From the NCBI RefSeq assembly GCF_004379255.2, contig NC_056049.1, positions 20,878,063-20,942,062 on the forward strand: a stretch of 64,000 bases of DNA, given 5' to 3'. Shown piece by piece: positions 1 to 11,274 of this stretch. Below the pieces are notes generated by a model. The model had not been told where the DNA came from, did not search any database, and saw only the letters and a list, made by a program, of their open reading frames with translations. Every line of letters begins with the position of its first letter. Within the stretch, counting starts at the first letter, position 1. Both the position numbers and the translations under genes were made by a program. Source of the DNA: Salvia splendens. Taxonomy: Eukaryota; Streptophyta; Magnoliopsida; Lamiales; Lamiaceae.

Positions 1-1
1 T

Positions 2-1081
2 TATGTTCCGGAGACTCAGTTCACCGGCTTGGAAACTTTCTCTTTTGAGGAGTTGGGGCTATCTCCAATCAGGGAGACTCCCGATGATGTGGGGGCAGCA
101 GCAAGGGGCAGGGGCAGGGGCAGGGGGATGGGACGTGGCAAGGACAAGGGGAAAGCCCCGGACTCTTCCTCTCGAACGGTGGCAGAGGAGGAGGATGAGG
201 AAGAGATGGGAAAGAGGACGGTCTGGAGCCCGTGGGAAAACGTTGCGCTTGCAAAGGCTTGGGTGGCAATAGTCGAGGATCCCTATGTCGGTGCCAACCA
301 GCATATTGACAGACTGTGGCATCGTATCGCTGAAGCCTACCACACACACAAACCGGCTGGGGCGAAGCGTCGCGTTTCGGAACAGTGCCGGAAACAGTGG
401 GAGCGGTTGAGGCCTAAGCTTAGTCGATTCGCTGGTATCTACCAAAACAACCTCCGCCAGGCAAGCAGCGGTATGTCCGAGGAGGATGTCCGGAGCCGTT
501 CCTTTTCTCAGTACCCCGACAGAGCCTTGAAGTTCAAACAATTCGACCAGTGGGAGGCCTTTCTCGTGGTGAAGGATTCCCCAAAGTTCTGTGGGGGTGT
601 CGAATCGGGCTGGAAGCGGACGAAGATCAACGCTTCCGGTGAATACAGCAGCAGTGCTGGTTCGCACGAGCTCCCAGAAGCCGATGAGGTTTCCCCGCTA
701 CCTCAATCAGACGCTCGCCGTCGTCGTCGCCCGGTTGGGCAAAAAGCAGCGCAGCGGAGGGGTCGGGGAAGCAGCAGTGGAAGCGGGTCGTTCGAGGTCG
801 AATCGGGGGCCCCTGCTGAATCGGAAGATTTCAACCGCCTCGCCCGCGCACAAATAACCCAAAATTATATCCGGACCATGCATAGGTGGCATGGCGCGAC
901 CGATGCGACGTACAAGAGGATGCTGAAGGAAATCATCGATGGATGTCGGCGCGATTTGGGGATGCCACCCATTGGAGATGATGGCGCCGAGATAAGCGGA
1001 GGGGACGACGGGCCAGGCACGGGCGACGGGGGCGGCACTGGTAGCGGCGACGGCACGGGCGACGAGGACAGTGCGGAGTGA
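2..1081 (+). CDS. PIF/Harbinger ORF1, Myb/SANT-like DNA-binding protein, 5' partial
   Basis: The frame is open from the left edge to a TGA at 1079-1081 (359 codons), so the true start lies outside; no ATG near the edge is a convincing start. A Gly/Arg-rich stretch is followed by an acidic run. Then comes a trihelix/Myb-like domain with regular tryptophans and charged helices (VWSPWENVALAKAW, then LWHRIAEAY, then CRKQWERLRPKLSRFAGIY), roughly residues 75-150 of the visible part. A Ser-rich linker with basic clusters and a Gly/Asp-rich acidic tail follow. In this family ORF1 is known to bind subterminal transposon DNA and to help the DDE transposase into the nucleus. Plant annotations often mislabel such proteins as 'glutathione S-transferase T3-like'. 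The paralogue at 62895-64000 aligns along this whole length but is broken. The lack of stops here suggests a fairly young copy. Confidence 0.8.
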   Translation, partial: YVPETQFTGLETFSFEELGLSPIRETPDDVGAAARGRGRGRGMGRGKDKGKAPDSSSRTVAEEEDEEEMGKRTVWSPWENVALAKAWVAIVEDPYVGANQHIDRLWHRIAEAYHTHKPAGAKRRVSEQCRKQWERLRPKLSRFAGIYQNNLRQASSGMSEEDVRSRSFSQYPDRALKFKQFDQWEAFLVVKDSPKFCGGVESGWKRTKINASGEYSSSAGSHELPEADEVSPLPQSDARRRRRPVGQKAAQRRGRGSSSGSGSFEVESGAPAESEDFNRLARAQITQNYIRTMHRWHGATDATYKRMLKEIIDGCRRDLGMPPIGDDGAEISGGDDGPGTGDGGGTGSGDGTGDEDSAE

Positions 1082-1283
1082 GCCGGGGATGTTGGACTAT
1101 GTATTTTTTTTTCATGATTAAGTATTTTTTCTTTTTTTCCTAAATTTGTTTTTTTTTTATGTTTTATGACTTTGTATGTTTGCCCTTTTCAAGTATTTCC
1201 CGTAATTTTTCCGTATTTTGCTTTCCCGTACTTTTTGTTTATGTTAAAATTAAATTATTGTGATTTTTTTAATTGCGGGATGT

Positions 1284-1434
1284 CCTAGTGGGAAGGGCGA
1301 TGGGAAGGGCGGATATGCAGGGGATGTCCTAGTGATGTGGCAGTGGGGTGGGATGTCCTAGTGACGTGGCAGGAGGTGTTTTTGGGATGTCCTAGTGGAT
1401 GTCCGAGTGGGATGTCCGCCCACTGGAGATGCTC
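1284..1434 (+). repeat. Subterminal reiterated motif GGGATGTCCTAGTG
   Basis: Four copies of GGGATGTCCTAGTG (one slightly changed) plus extra GGATGTCC cores are packed into the last 150 bases before the terminus. Two of them are followed by a GTGGCAG box. They are candidate binding sites for the ORF1 or transposase protein; this role is inferred. Confidence 0.65.
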
Positions 1435-1437
1435 TAA

Positions 1438-1838
1438 GGGCCTGTTTAAAAAGCAACAGTTGTAATATCATTATTGTTTTCTTTTCCATTTCTCGAAGCA
1501 AGATTGATGTATGATGCATGGATATATATGGCTGATCCCCTGCATTGTGGGGTAAGTTGCTGCAGGAAGAAAAAGGCTGCAGTAATTATAATAAAAATAA
1601 TAGAAAAAGCAATCTCGAAATCTAGCTGGAAACACGCTGGTGATGTCTTTCCAGCATGGCAGAGGGTGACTTTGTGGGAGTCGCAGATGCCACGTAGGAA
1701 CAGATACTGGTGGTGGGACCCACCTCACAGAGGAATATGTTTTGTCCGTATTCCACAGCTATACTTTTGTATTGTATCCATAGTTGTAGATTAGATAATA
1801 AGACGGCTTCTCTGTTCAAAAAGTTTGAGCTTGGATAA
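1438..1838. other. Intergenic, no gene recognised
   Basis: Open frames of up to about 106 codons occur on both strands but show no family motif and overlap each other. I see nothing supportable here. Confidence 0.5.
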
Positions 1839-1840
1839 TA

Positions 1841-2071
1841 CTCCATCCCTCCGTCTTTTAAGAATATGCACTTTTTTCTTTTTATTTCGTCTCATAAAAA
1901 TATGTTTTTTCTAATTTTGAAAAGTCTTTTCTCTCTAATGATGTGAGACTCGTTCTCCACTAACAATACTTTATTTACTTTGTTTCTCTCTACCTCTCTC
2001 CTACTTCACCAGTTTAACATTAAAACTCGTGTCAACCCCCCAAAGTGCACATTATTTAGAGACGGAGGAAA
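1841..2071. mobile_element. Stowaway-like MITE (Tc1/mariner)
   Basis: The left end starts after TA with CTCCATCCCTCCGTC. The right end reads GACGGAGGAAA before TA. The termini stay complementary further inward (AATATGCAC against GTGCACATTA). The 231-bp length and TA target site fit Stowaway elements. The copy is diverged. Confidence 0.75.
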
Positions 2072-2073
2072 TA

Positions 2074-3022
2074 TGAAAACTTATAGGGCTGCTAGTCCAT
2101 TTTTAAAATTATATTATGATTAAATATATATAACTGATATAATTTAATTTTAGATGAACAATCACAGATTAATAATTAAGAATGAAGAAAAACACTCGCT
2201 CTAATTAAAATAATTTCATAACTTAATCCTAGATGAATAGTCATATGATAATGAGTTATGTCAACTAAACGACACCATACAATATTACTACCAGTATTCT
2301 GTTACTCCACCAATATCTATCTCATTAGATTTGAATTTTCAAAATTTTGAAAAGAAAAAGTTAATGGAACATGACTACGTGACATATGTTTATTAAAATT
2401 AATAAAAGATAAATAAAATATACGCAGTATGAAATGAGAAATATATTAAAAAGAAGATATAGGATATGTATTCGCGGGTGAAGGGAGTAATTTCGTTGAC
2501 GAGGGAGCAAAGTTGAGGCTCGGCATAAAATACCATTGTCTTGTTAATTTGCTTAATATGTACCAAAAATGGCATAAATTACGTTGCCTAGTTAGTTTGG
2601 TAGGAGTAGGAGTATAATACATCTTGTGATTAGTGTGTTTTTTGTTTTGCAAGCAAATGGTTCCGGTTCATTTAGCTTAGTGCCATTTGGCAATAATGAC
2701 ACCCTTTAAGACTGCCCAATCAAGATCGAGATTGGTAGACTTTAAGTGGTTTGTTTGTTTCTTTTGTTAAATTCTAAATACGAGGAGTATTCTATTTTTA
2801 AAAAAAATAGGAATTTAATGTCATTGTCGATATTCAATTGGTCATGCACTTAGGATGATATGTTGCGATGGTGCCCATATGTTGAAGCAATGTTTTTTGC
2901 ATGATGGATTATTTGAATTTGCCTGGAGCATTTAAAGTGATTACTTTTTTTATCGCCTCTTATGAGTATTTACACATATTTTTTTGTTGTATTATCTCTA
3001 ACTTTTAAGCTCAACTACAATT
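2074..3022. other. AT-rich intergenic DNA
   Basis: No coding frame, RNA gene or clear repeat was recognised. Confidence 0.5.
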
Positions 3023-3027
3023 ATGTA

Positions 3028-3982
3028 TGAAAGAAAACGATAATAACCATAATGAAAAGGAGAAAGATGATTTGTATTGAATACTCAAAATAGCATAACA
3101 GTGTTTCATTGATTGAGAGTCTAGAAAATAGACTCTACATACTTATACTGCAACTAAGAACAATCTAGAACCTTTCTCTAATCTTATGCTAATCACACCA
3201 GAAACTTAATTAATCCTTCTTCACTGGACCAGCTATCAACACATCCTTTCATGTTTTCTTGTGGTCCATCTCCGTACAGTTAACGGCATATTCTTCAAGC
3301 TTCAATCCAGTGTGGTTGAGAACACTATTCTCTCGTGCACTCGGTGGTCCCGCTTCAACGTGCGCCAGCTCACCATGCAACGTTTCATTCTTCACTTCAC
3401 CATTATCTCTAACTAGGGCTGACAAATCATGCGGATTGGGTCGTTATCGGGTCAACCTGATAATGACCCAAACCAATAAGGCCTAACCTGAACCCGACCT
3501 GTTAAGGAAATTGTAAATCCGAACACGAACCCGACCTGCTACCTTCAAATCCGAACACGACCCGCACCCAACACGAACCCGTTATCGAAACGATATAATA
3601 TGGGTTGACACGACACGATAACAACCCGAACCTGATATTACACGATTAAAACCTAATATTACACGATTAAACCTTAATTTTTAACCTAATTTACACAATT
3701 AAAATTCGTTTTATACTATTTAAACCTAATTTATAAGAAATTAAAAAATTAAAGTAATATATATATTTTTAAATAATAATAAAAAAATAATATTATTTCT
3801 TAATGGGTTACTCGTATCCGACCCGCATCCGACCTGAACCTAACCCGAAATTATCGGGTTCTTAATGGGTCAACCCAATAAGGACACGGATCCAATAAGA
3901 CTTGACCCCAACCCAATAATTTCGTGTGGATTCGTGTCAGATTATCGTATCGTGTCGAAAATTGCCAGCCCTATCTCTAACA
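3028..3982 (-). repeat. 3' LTR of copia element, split by hAT MITE
   Basis: The real LTR is about 387 bp once the 3414-3973 insertion and one target-duplication copy are removed. It starts TGAAAGAAAAC and ends CTCTAACA. It is followed at 3983-3991 by CGCCCCCTC, which in element sense is the polypurine tract GAGGGGGCG. Confidence 0.85.
3414..3973. mobile_element. hAT-type MITE with 8-bp target duplication
   Basis: The 560-bp insert begins TAGGGCTGACAA and ends TTGCCAGCCCTA, an imperfect 12-bp inverted repeat. It is flanked by an exact 8-bp duplication TCTCTAAC at 3406-3413 and 3974-3981. The inside is rich in CGGGT/ACCCG motifs. It has no coding capacity. The 8-bp duplication is the mark of hAT elements. 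Confidence 0.88.
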
Positions 3983-6900
3983 CGCCCCCTCAATCCGAGC
4001 GTAGATAGAGACACCACTCCCAATCTGTCTCTAAGCTTCACGAAGGATTGCCTATGTAGAGGCTTCGTAAAAATGTCAGCTATCTGATCTTGAGTGGGAA
4101 CATGCCTTAGCTCAATTTCCTTCCCCAAAACTTTATCTCTAACAAAGTGAATGTCCAGTTCTATATGTTTAGTTCGTGTATGTAGAACTGGATTCGAAGC
4201 AAGCGACATCGCACTCATGTTGTCAACCCATATGACCGGACTTTCCTTCCTTCTGACCTTCAGTTCACTCAACAATGAGTTCAGCCAACTTACTTCAGAT
4301 GCAGCCTGTGCCAGACTCCTTTACTCAGCCTCTGTGCTTGATCGTGCAACTACATTCTGTTTTTTAACATACCAAGAGATGAGATTTCTTCCAAAATAAG
4401 TACAGTATCCACTTGTAGACCTTCTATCATCAATATCTGCAGCCCAATAGGAGTCAGAAAAAGGCAGAGATGACACCGTTGGATTTGGTGATTTGTATTC
4501 CATAGTCAATCGTCCCTGATAGATATATGAGTATTCTTTTAACCGCCCTCCAATGTGTATATAATGGAGAAGCCATGTATTGACTCACTTTGTTCACAGG
4601 AAAGTTAATGTCAGGTCTAGTAATCGCAGCATATTGCAACACTCCCACCGTGCTCCTGTATAATTTATGATCACTCACTGGTTTACCATATTTGCTTTCT
4701 CCCACCATATATGCTTTCTTTAACAAATCTTTGATGTAATTAGATTGACAAAGATGCAGCCCTCTGTTAGTTTTGACAATCTCAACACCAAGAAATAGAT
4801 TCACCTCCCCAAGATCTTTTAAAGAAAAATGAGAGTTTAATTGTGAGATAACTTTCTGGATAGAGGAAGGAGGGTTGCCAGTGATGAGCATGTCGTCGAC
4901 ATAGATAAGAAGATAAATCACATCTTCACATCTTTTCCTGAAGAACATATACGCATCAGCTCTAGACTGAGTGAAACTCAACTCAATGAGAACAGAATAA
5001 ATAGTAAAGAATCAAGCTCTTGAAGCTTGTTTCAAACCATAGATAGCCTTCTTTAATTTGCAGACCAAATGAGGGCCACCCTGCTCAAAACCAAACGGTT
5101 GTTTCATGTAGATATCCTCTCCTAACTCACCATTCAAAAAAGCATTATTAACATCCAAGTGAGTAACATCCCAGCCATTAGAAATTGGCAAATTGAGAAT
5201 GACCCGAATGGTTGTAGGCTTCATCACTGGACTGAAAGTCTCATTAAAATCAAAGTCTGGTTGCTAAGAAAATCCTTGAGCAACAAGTCTAGCCTTGTGT
5301 CTGGCTATGGCTCCAGAAAGGTGAAATTTCAACTTGAAAATCCAAGTAAACCAATAAGATTCTTACCTGGAGGAAGAGTGGTGAGGATCCAAGTCCTATT
5401 CTTGAGTAGAGTAATGAACTCAGCAAGCATAGCTGCTTTCCATATTGGAATTAAGATAGCTTCGAGAGCAGATTTGGGCAACATATTGGGAGAAAGAGCA
5501 AGAGAAAACACTTTTGGTTTATAAATCCCAACCTTGGCTCTAGTAGTCATATAAATCCCAGCCTTGGCTCTAGTAGGCTGAGAAGTGTGATGAGGCTGAG
5601 AAATTTGAGTATCAGTGGGTATGGCTGGAGGTGAGTCAGATTTTGAAGAGCTGCTGGGTACAGAAACTGAGGTGAAGATGGGTCTGACTGAGAAGATGAT
5701 ATGGAAGGAATGAGACTAATAACATGAGGTGAAGATGGTGGTAGTGGAGGGTCAGAAACCAGAAAAGAAGGTGATGATATGATAGGTGACTCCGAGGTGG
5801 AAGAGAAACGGTCTATACCTTTCTCAGACATTGGGGAATAAGGAAAAGTATGTTCATCAAAAATGATATCCCTTGTTACTATCACCCGGCCATCAGGAAG
5901 TAAGGCCTTGTATCCCTTATGTGAGGAGTTGTAACCCAAAAAAGTTGTTTTGACTGACCTATAGTTCAACTTGTGTTTATTGTAGGGTCTGAGTTGAGGG
6001 TAACACAAGCAACCAAAAACCTTGAGGGAAGAGTAGTGAGGCTTGCAAGAATGGAGTTTTCTCAAATGGTGAAACATTTTTGATGATTTTAGAAGGCATC
6101 ATGTTTATCAGAAAAGTGGTGTAAGGAAAGCATCATCCCAGAATTTGTGAGGGAGAGAGGCTTGTGAGAAAAGAGCTAGCCCAGTTTCCACTATATGTCT
6201 GTGCTTTCTCTCTGCCAAGCCGTTTTGTTGGGGTGTATAAGGGTAAGAAACTTTATGAAGAATACCATATTCCTTTAAAAAGGAAGACAACCCCTGAAAC
6301 TCTCCACCCCAGTCAGATTGTAAAATCTTAATCTTGGAAGAAAACTGAGTTTTAACCAAAGCTTTGAATTGCTTAAAAACAGTGTACACATCAGATTTAT
6401 GCTTCAGTAAATAGATCCAAGTGAATCTAGTAGCATGATCAACAAATGATATGTAATAGGAAAAACCATTTCTGGACAAGATGGGCGATGGTCCCCAAAG
6501 ATAACTATGAATCAACTCAAGAGGAGCATCATGAAGAGAACCAGACAGAGAGTAAGACAATCTATGGGCCTTTGACAACATCTAGAGAACGTGGAAGGAT
6601 GTGTTGATAGATAGGGGATATTACAGCTATTCAAAGCATGTTTCACAACAGCTATAGTAGGATGCCCAAGTCTACTGCACCACAAGGCCAAATCTAGACC
6701 TGAGCTAACAGCTGAACTACTACTAGAATCCGAAGTTTGCAAGTGCAGAGAATGAGCAGCTGGCTCTTCTGGAATGGAGGGAAGACTGGAAATATTGGAG
6801 CTAGTGCATCCTTTGATTGGAGAATGATCTACTAAGAAGTGATAGAGGCCTCTCTCAAGAGTTCCCTTGAGCACGATTTCCTTGGTTTGCAAATCCTTGA

Positions 6901-8246
6901 CAAAACAGAATGAATGGTGAAATTCAAAGAAAACTGAGTTGTCTCTTGCAAACTGAGAAACACTAAGGAGATTCGTTGTGATATTAGGCACATGTAGCAG
7001 ATTTTTAAGATGTAATTTTCTGGAAAATTTTGAAGAGTACGGCTGAATGACTGACTCTCCTATGTGTGAAATATTAACAGCATCCCCATTACCAAGAAGA
7101 AGATTTTACCTCCGGTATATTCTGTGTTAATATTTAGATTGCTGAGATCATTAGAAACATGATTGGTTGCTCCGGAATCAGGATACCAGCTGGTCGAGGT
7201 CCCTGCATCATAATTATACTCAGAAGAACTTCCAAGCGAGAGAGTAGATGGCGACCTTGCCCCAGATTGCACCAGATGTGCTGAGGGACTGTAGTAAGTT
7301 TGCTGCTGAGATGGCTGATTCGGCCTCATTTGTGCTTGCGGTGGAGTGAAGTTTTGCTCGAACCTGTGCCAACATTTAGCCGCTGAATGCCCCGGCTTAT
7401 CACATAGTTGGCATATGATTTTGTTTCCACTCCTACCGAAGCCTCGGCCTCCACCTATTCCTCCTCTTTGGTTCCTAGATCCACCTCTTCCAACATTTTG
7501 CTCAAACTTGTTGTTGAAGGGAGCTCCATCTTTCTTCTGCCCAGATTGTTGGACTAAGTTTAGGGAGGGCACTAGTGGCATGGGCTCTAGTTGCCTCCAT
7601 TCTTGACTCAAAACTGAGCAGGAATGCACATGCATCTGCTATAGTCCAAGGTTCAGATCTGGAAGTGATCGAACACACGGCCGGATCATAATCTTGTCCG
7701 AGGCCTCCTAAGATGTGAAGTATTTGCTCTCCATCCGACACTCTGCATCCAACCGATCCGAGAAGATCAAAATAGGTTCTCATTTTGGTGAGGAATTCGC
7801 TCATAGGAAGTGAATCCTTCCTTTGATTCTGCATTTGTTGGCGATATTGCATAACCTTTCGCCGTGGATCTGCTTGCGAAATTTGTCTCCAAGGCTCGCC
7901 ATATATCTTTTGCAGATCTCAGTCCAACTACGAGGACGAATGCTCCCTCCGAGAGTGAAGACAACAGCCATCCAGCTAACCTCCGGTCTTGCCTCTGCCA
8001 AGTGATGAAAGCTGGGTTCGGCACTGCCGTGCCTTGAGCTAGATCCTGCAACATCTGAGGCGGTGGAACAGCTTCTCCAGTGAGAAAGCCCTCCAATCCA
8101 TAGCCCCAAACAGCTACCTCAACCTGCTGTTGCCACATAAGAAAATTTCCATCCGTAAGCTTCACTGATATTGGTGGAAGTTGTGAGAAAATAGGTAAAG
8201 AAGAGAGATGGATTGAGTTGGCGTTTGAATCGTTTGATTCCGCCAT
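3983..8246 (-). pseudogene. copia gag-pol pseudogene
   Basis: The reading starts at an ATG at 8246. The gag portion runs to about 7300 and has a frameshift near 7850. A CCHC zinc knuckle (CQLCDKPGHSAAKCWHRF) lies near 7400, and the protease motif WYPDSGATNHVS near 7170. A GAG-pre-integrase region (LWCSRLGHP) lies near 6670, and the integrase core with PQQNGLAERKHR near 6200-6550. The RT has YGLKQASRA near 5020 and YVDDM near 4890, but a stop and a frameshift separate these blocks. RNase H ([10 protein letters not shown] near 4420) is again split by a stop before the final block. With at least four breaks it cannot make a polyprotein. Confidence 0.87.
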
Positions 8247-8299
8247 GTTTAAAACAAGATAGAAAACAAAAGTAGGTCTCTAGAGTCAGGATAAAAAAA

Positions 8300-8317
8300 G
8301 ATCCTGGTCTGATACCA
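8300..8317 (-). other. Primer binding site, tRNA-iMet type
   Basis: On the minus strand the bases directly after the 5' LTR read TGGTATCAGACCAGGATC. The first ten match the TGGTATCAGA priming core used by most plant copia elements. Confidence 0.8.
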
Positions 8318-8706
8318 TGAAAGAAAACAACAAGAACCATAATGAAGGAGAAAGACGATTTGTATTGAATACTCAAAATAGCATAACATTGTTTCATTGA
8401 TTGAGAGTATCGGAAAATAGACTCTACACATACTTATACTGCAACTAAGAACAATCTAGAACCTTTCTCTAATCTTATGCTAATCACAACAGAAACTTAA
8501 TTAATCCTTCTTCACTGGACCAGCTATCAACACATCCTTCCACGTTCTCTTGTGGTCCATCTCCGTACAGTTAACAGCATATTCTTCAAGCTTCAATCCA
8601 GTGTGGTTGAGAACACTATTCTCTCGTGCACTCGGTGGTCCTGCTTCAACGTGTGCCAGCTCACCATGCAACGTTTCATTCTTCACTTCACCGTTATCTT
8701 AGACAC
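8318..8706 (-). repeat. 5' LTR of copia element
   Basis: About 389 bp, starting TGAAAGAAAAC like the partner LTR at 3028. The two differ by scattered substitutions and short indels. The outer end (near TTAGACACACA) is degraded. Confidence 0.82.
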
Positions 8707-8708
8707 AC

Positions 8709-9076
8709 ATTTAATACATTTGAACCACGAAACTTGAATATATTATTTTATTTCAAAATTGACATAAACTTAATTATGACTTTAATTAGGATATTAAGGA
8801 GAATATATTATACGGTGCACTTCATAAAAGCTGGAATATCACTTCTTATTAATAGCTCGAAATCTCATATAGATGAAATTTGAAAAATTGTTGTGATAAT
8901 GAGCGCAACTTGCAGGAATAGCAACCGACGTATAATTTGGAGAATGATTATTTTCTTTCATTATGTTGCTGAATCTTCCTTAGAATGATTCATGGACTTA
9001 GTTTTCAAGAATAATCGATCATTGTAATCATATCATCATATCCTTATCTAGCTAACTCATCCCAAGTCATTTTTTA

Positions 9077-9108
<32 letters not shown>

Positions 9109-10522
9109 TAACAATAACAATAACAATAACAATAACAATAATGATAAATGGATAACTAATGGACCGACCAACCGCTAAAATCATGATACGGAGATAAACA
9201 CCACATTGATTATGTCAATTATGAAAAATGGATATATTTAGATAAGAATTTAAAAAAAACGACAAATATATATCGTTGCACGATTTTATAAAATGGTAGG
9301 GTGCGAATGAAAAAAGAGGCACTATTACATTTTAAATGTGTGATGAGTTATGTGAACACACTACTAGTCTACTACTCTACTATTACAAATTGAAAGTGAT
9401 AACATCCTTATAATTTTTTCTCCATTGACTTGATTAAACGATATATTTTTCAGAAGTAATAATATTAAAAGAAAAGATTACTCAAAGTAAATGTTCTCTA
9501 ACAATATTTTGATAATTCAAATTTAACAACTACAACTTGCATACGCAAGATTATGGAAACGATGATATTTTAAACATGCCTTAAAAAGGCATGTTTAAGG
9601 TTTGATACGAAGATTGAAGAGAAGGAAAATATATAGATACAAATTTAAGTCGATTTTCTTATGTTAAATTAAGTGTATACTTTAGTACTACTTCATCAAT
9701 TCTTGAAATTTTCAAACAAAAGTAGTAGTAATAAAAAAAACTCTCGGTATTTTATGGAATTTTGGGGGTCACACCCCCTTTAAGCCAACGTAAGTCATTC
9801 GATGATTGTTGTATACTTCAAAATAATGACGCATTGATGATGCATAAAAGAATTATGAGCTGCCATATGATTAATCAAATTTGGTAAAATATTATTGCAG
9901 GGGAAATTTTTCATCCAGCTAACAAATTCCACAAGGTACAATTATTTGATCTCATCTAAACTCATTATTGTACTATTTTAAAAATTTTAACTATTGCATA
10001 TAAGAAACAGGCGGATATAAGGCGGCCCACTTTTTTTCAGCAAAATAAAATCAATTCTTTAAACACTACTAGTACTTATTTATTAGTCACAAAATTGCTG
10101 GCATATTTTGTAGGTTCATTGGTGAAAACTCATACTACAATAATTTCATAACCAATTAATCATTGATTCATTGTCAACTATATACTACATTTATGCCTTT
10201 TGAGATGATCTTATACTGATTATGCATGCAATTACTTTATGATAGTCTTTTAATAAAACTGTTACTTTATGAGAGACATCTGAATTGTTTGATAAGAAAT
10301 GTAAAGTTTAGATTGAGATGTCAGAATATTATAAGACTTTGTATTGTATATGTATGAAATTTCATGTGTGTGTAGGCGTGTACATATAATATAGCCAATT
10401 CTATAGCATTCCTTGCAATCGCCCAACCATTTTTTTGTTATATTTAGATGAATTTTGTATTTTTTTTCTCTTTTATTTATAAGAAATTTTGCATTTTTTT
10501 ATGTATCTAATAAATCGTGTAG
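8709..10522. other. AT-rich intergenic DNA
   Basis: Apart from the microsatellite at 9077-9143, no gene or transposon end was recognised. Confidence 0.5.
9077..9143 (+). repeat. Compound microsatellite (AAT)n then (AATAAC)n
   Basis: About nine AAT units pass into about seven AATAAC units without interruption. It is likely to vary in length between individuals. Confidence 0.9.
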
Positions 10523-10527
10523 CTTGG

Positions 10528-11199
10528 TGATGGAGTACGTACTAAACAAGCCCAACAGCAGCAAAGCCCATCAGCCTAAAGCCCAAGAAAGAGTATCAGT
10601 TCGGCATGACTAAAGAGTATCAGAGTTCAGTTCGGCACGACCAAAGAGTTCGGCCCCAGCCTACAGCTCGGTAAAAGCCAACCAATCAAACTCTGCTCTC
10701 AGGTCGGCATCAAGCTCTACTCTCAGATCGGCAAAAGCTGCTCGGCAATAATTCAGCAGTTCGGTCTCAGTATTCGACCGAACTAGGAGATAGTGGACTC
10801 ATGCAGGATTTCCACCTCCACTACACCCACGATCTATTTAGTGGTGTCAAGCAGTCATTAACTCATGCAGGATAGTGGACCCATGCAAGATCGCCACGAT
10901 CTCCACGACATCCACTACCTAGTAAATGGCTGCATGCCACGATCTAGGTCAATGTATAAATAGAACCTAGATCAGATAGATAGGGTTACGTTCTAAGACT
11001 CTCTCGCTCTCTAGAGATCAAATACAAAATAGCAAGTCTGTATTGTAAGCTGGAAGAAAACAGATCAAGCAATACTACTCTGCCCTCATTTCTTCCCGTG
11101 GACGTAGATTTACCTCAGTAAATCGAACCACGTAAAATCTCTGTGTCGTGATCTGCATCTTCCTGCATTCATCACCATCAGAAATTCGCGGATTCATCA
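10528..11199 (+). repeat. 5' LTR of gypsy element
   Basis: 672 bp. A TATA box (TATAAATAG) lies at 10955-10963. Many GTTCGGC/CTCGGC-type short motifs occur in the upstream half. Confidence 0.92.
10955..10963 (+). promoter_or_regulatory. TATA box of gypsy LTR promoter
   Basis: TATAAATAG sits about 245 bp before the LTR end, where U3 should pass into R. The same motif lies at 14211-14219 in the 3' LTR. Confidence 0.6.
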
Positions 11200-11200
11200 C

Positions 11201-11219
11201 TGGCGCCGTCTGTGGGAAC
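11201..11219 (+). other. Primer binding site, TGGCGCC type
   Basis: TGGCGCCGTCTGTGGGAAC begins one base after the 5' LTR. The first nine or ten bases match the 3' end of tRNA-Asp. The identical 19-mer occurs in the copia element at 59696-59714 (minus strand). Confidence 0.7.
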
Positions 11220-11274
11220 CAGAGAACCAAATTTGTGATAAAGCGAATTTTTGACCATTTTTTCCACCAAAAAA

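Larger units (their letters stand above)
1..1434 (+). mobile_element. PIF/Harbinger DNA transposon, right part (left end outside window)
   Basis: The element is cut by the window edge. It holds a Myb-like ORF1 and ends at a terminus reading CCACTGGAGATGCTC, followed by TAA at 1435-1437. TAA/TTA is the three-base target duplication of PIF/Harbinger elements. The reverse complement of the end (GAGCATCTCCAGTGG) matches the GAGCATCCACAATGG termini at 23116 and 62589. The 3' 150 bases carry four copies of GGGATGTCCTAGTG, and related copies occur in the miniature element at 23116-23452, so that element probably belongs to the same family. No transposase (ORF2) is seen in the visible part. Confidence 0.8.
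3028..8706 (-). mobile_element. Ty1/copia retrotransposon, RE1-type, decayed
   Basis: Two LTRs of about 387-389 bp flank an internal region whose coding sense is the minus strand. In element sense the order is 5' LTR, a tRNA-iMet-type primer site, gag with a CCHC knuckle, protease, integrase, reverse transcriptase, RNase H, a purine tract and the 3' LTR. This protease-integrase-RT-RNase H order defines copia. The LTRs differ at many positions and the frame is broken repeatedly, so this is an old copy. An hAT-type element sits in the 3' LTR. No five-base target duplication is clear (ATGTA on the left; CACAT or CATTT on the right). Confidence 0.88.

Noticed and set aside
29..31. TTG at 29 as the start of the left-edge ORF1
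   Set aside because: It is not a normal start in plants. The frame stays open to the window edge, so the real start lies outside.
59..667. A 202-codon minus-strand frame opposite ORF1
   Set aside because: Its composition mirrors the opposite-strand Myb-like gene, and it shows no domain.
3023..8713. Five-base target duplication of the older copia element
   Set aside because: ATGTA at the left has no match at the right, where the LTR end itself is degraded.
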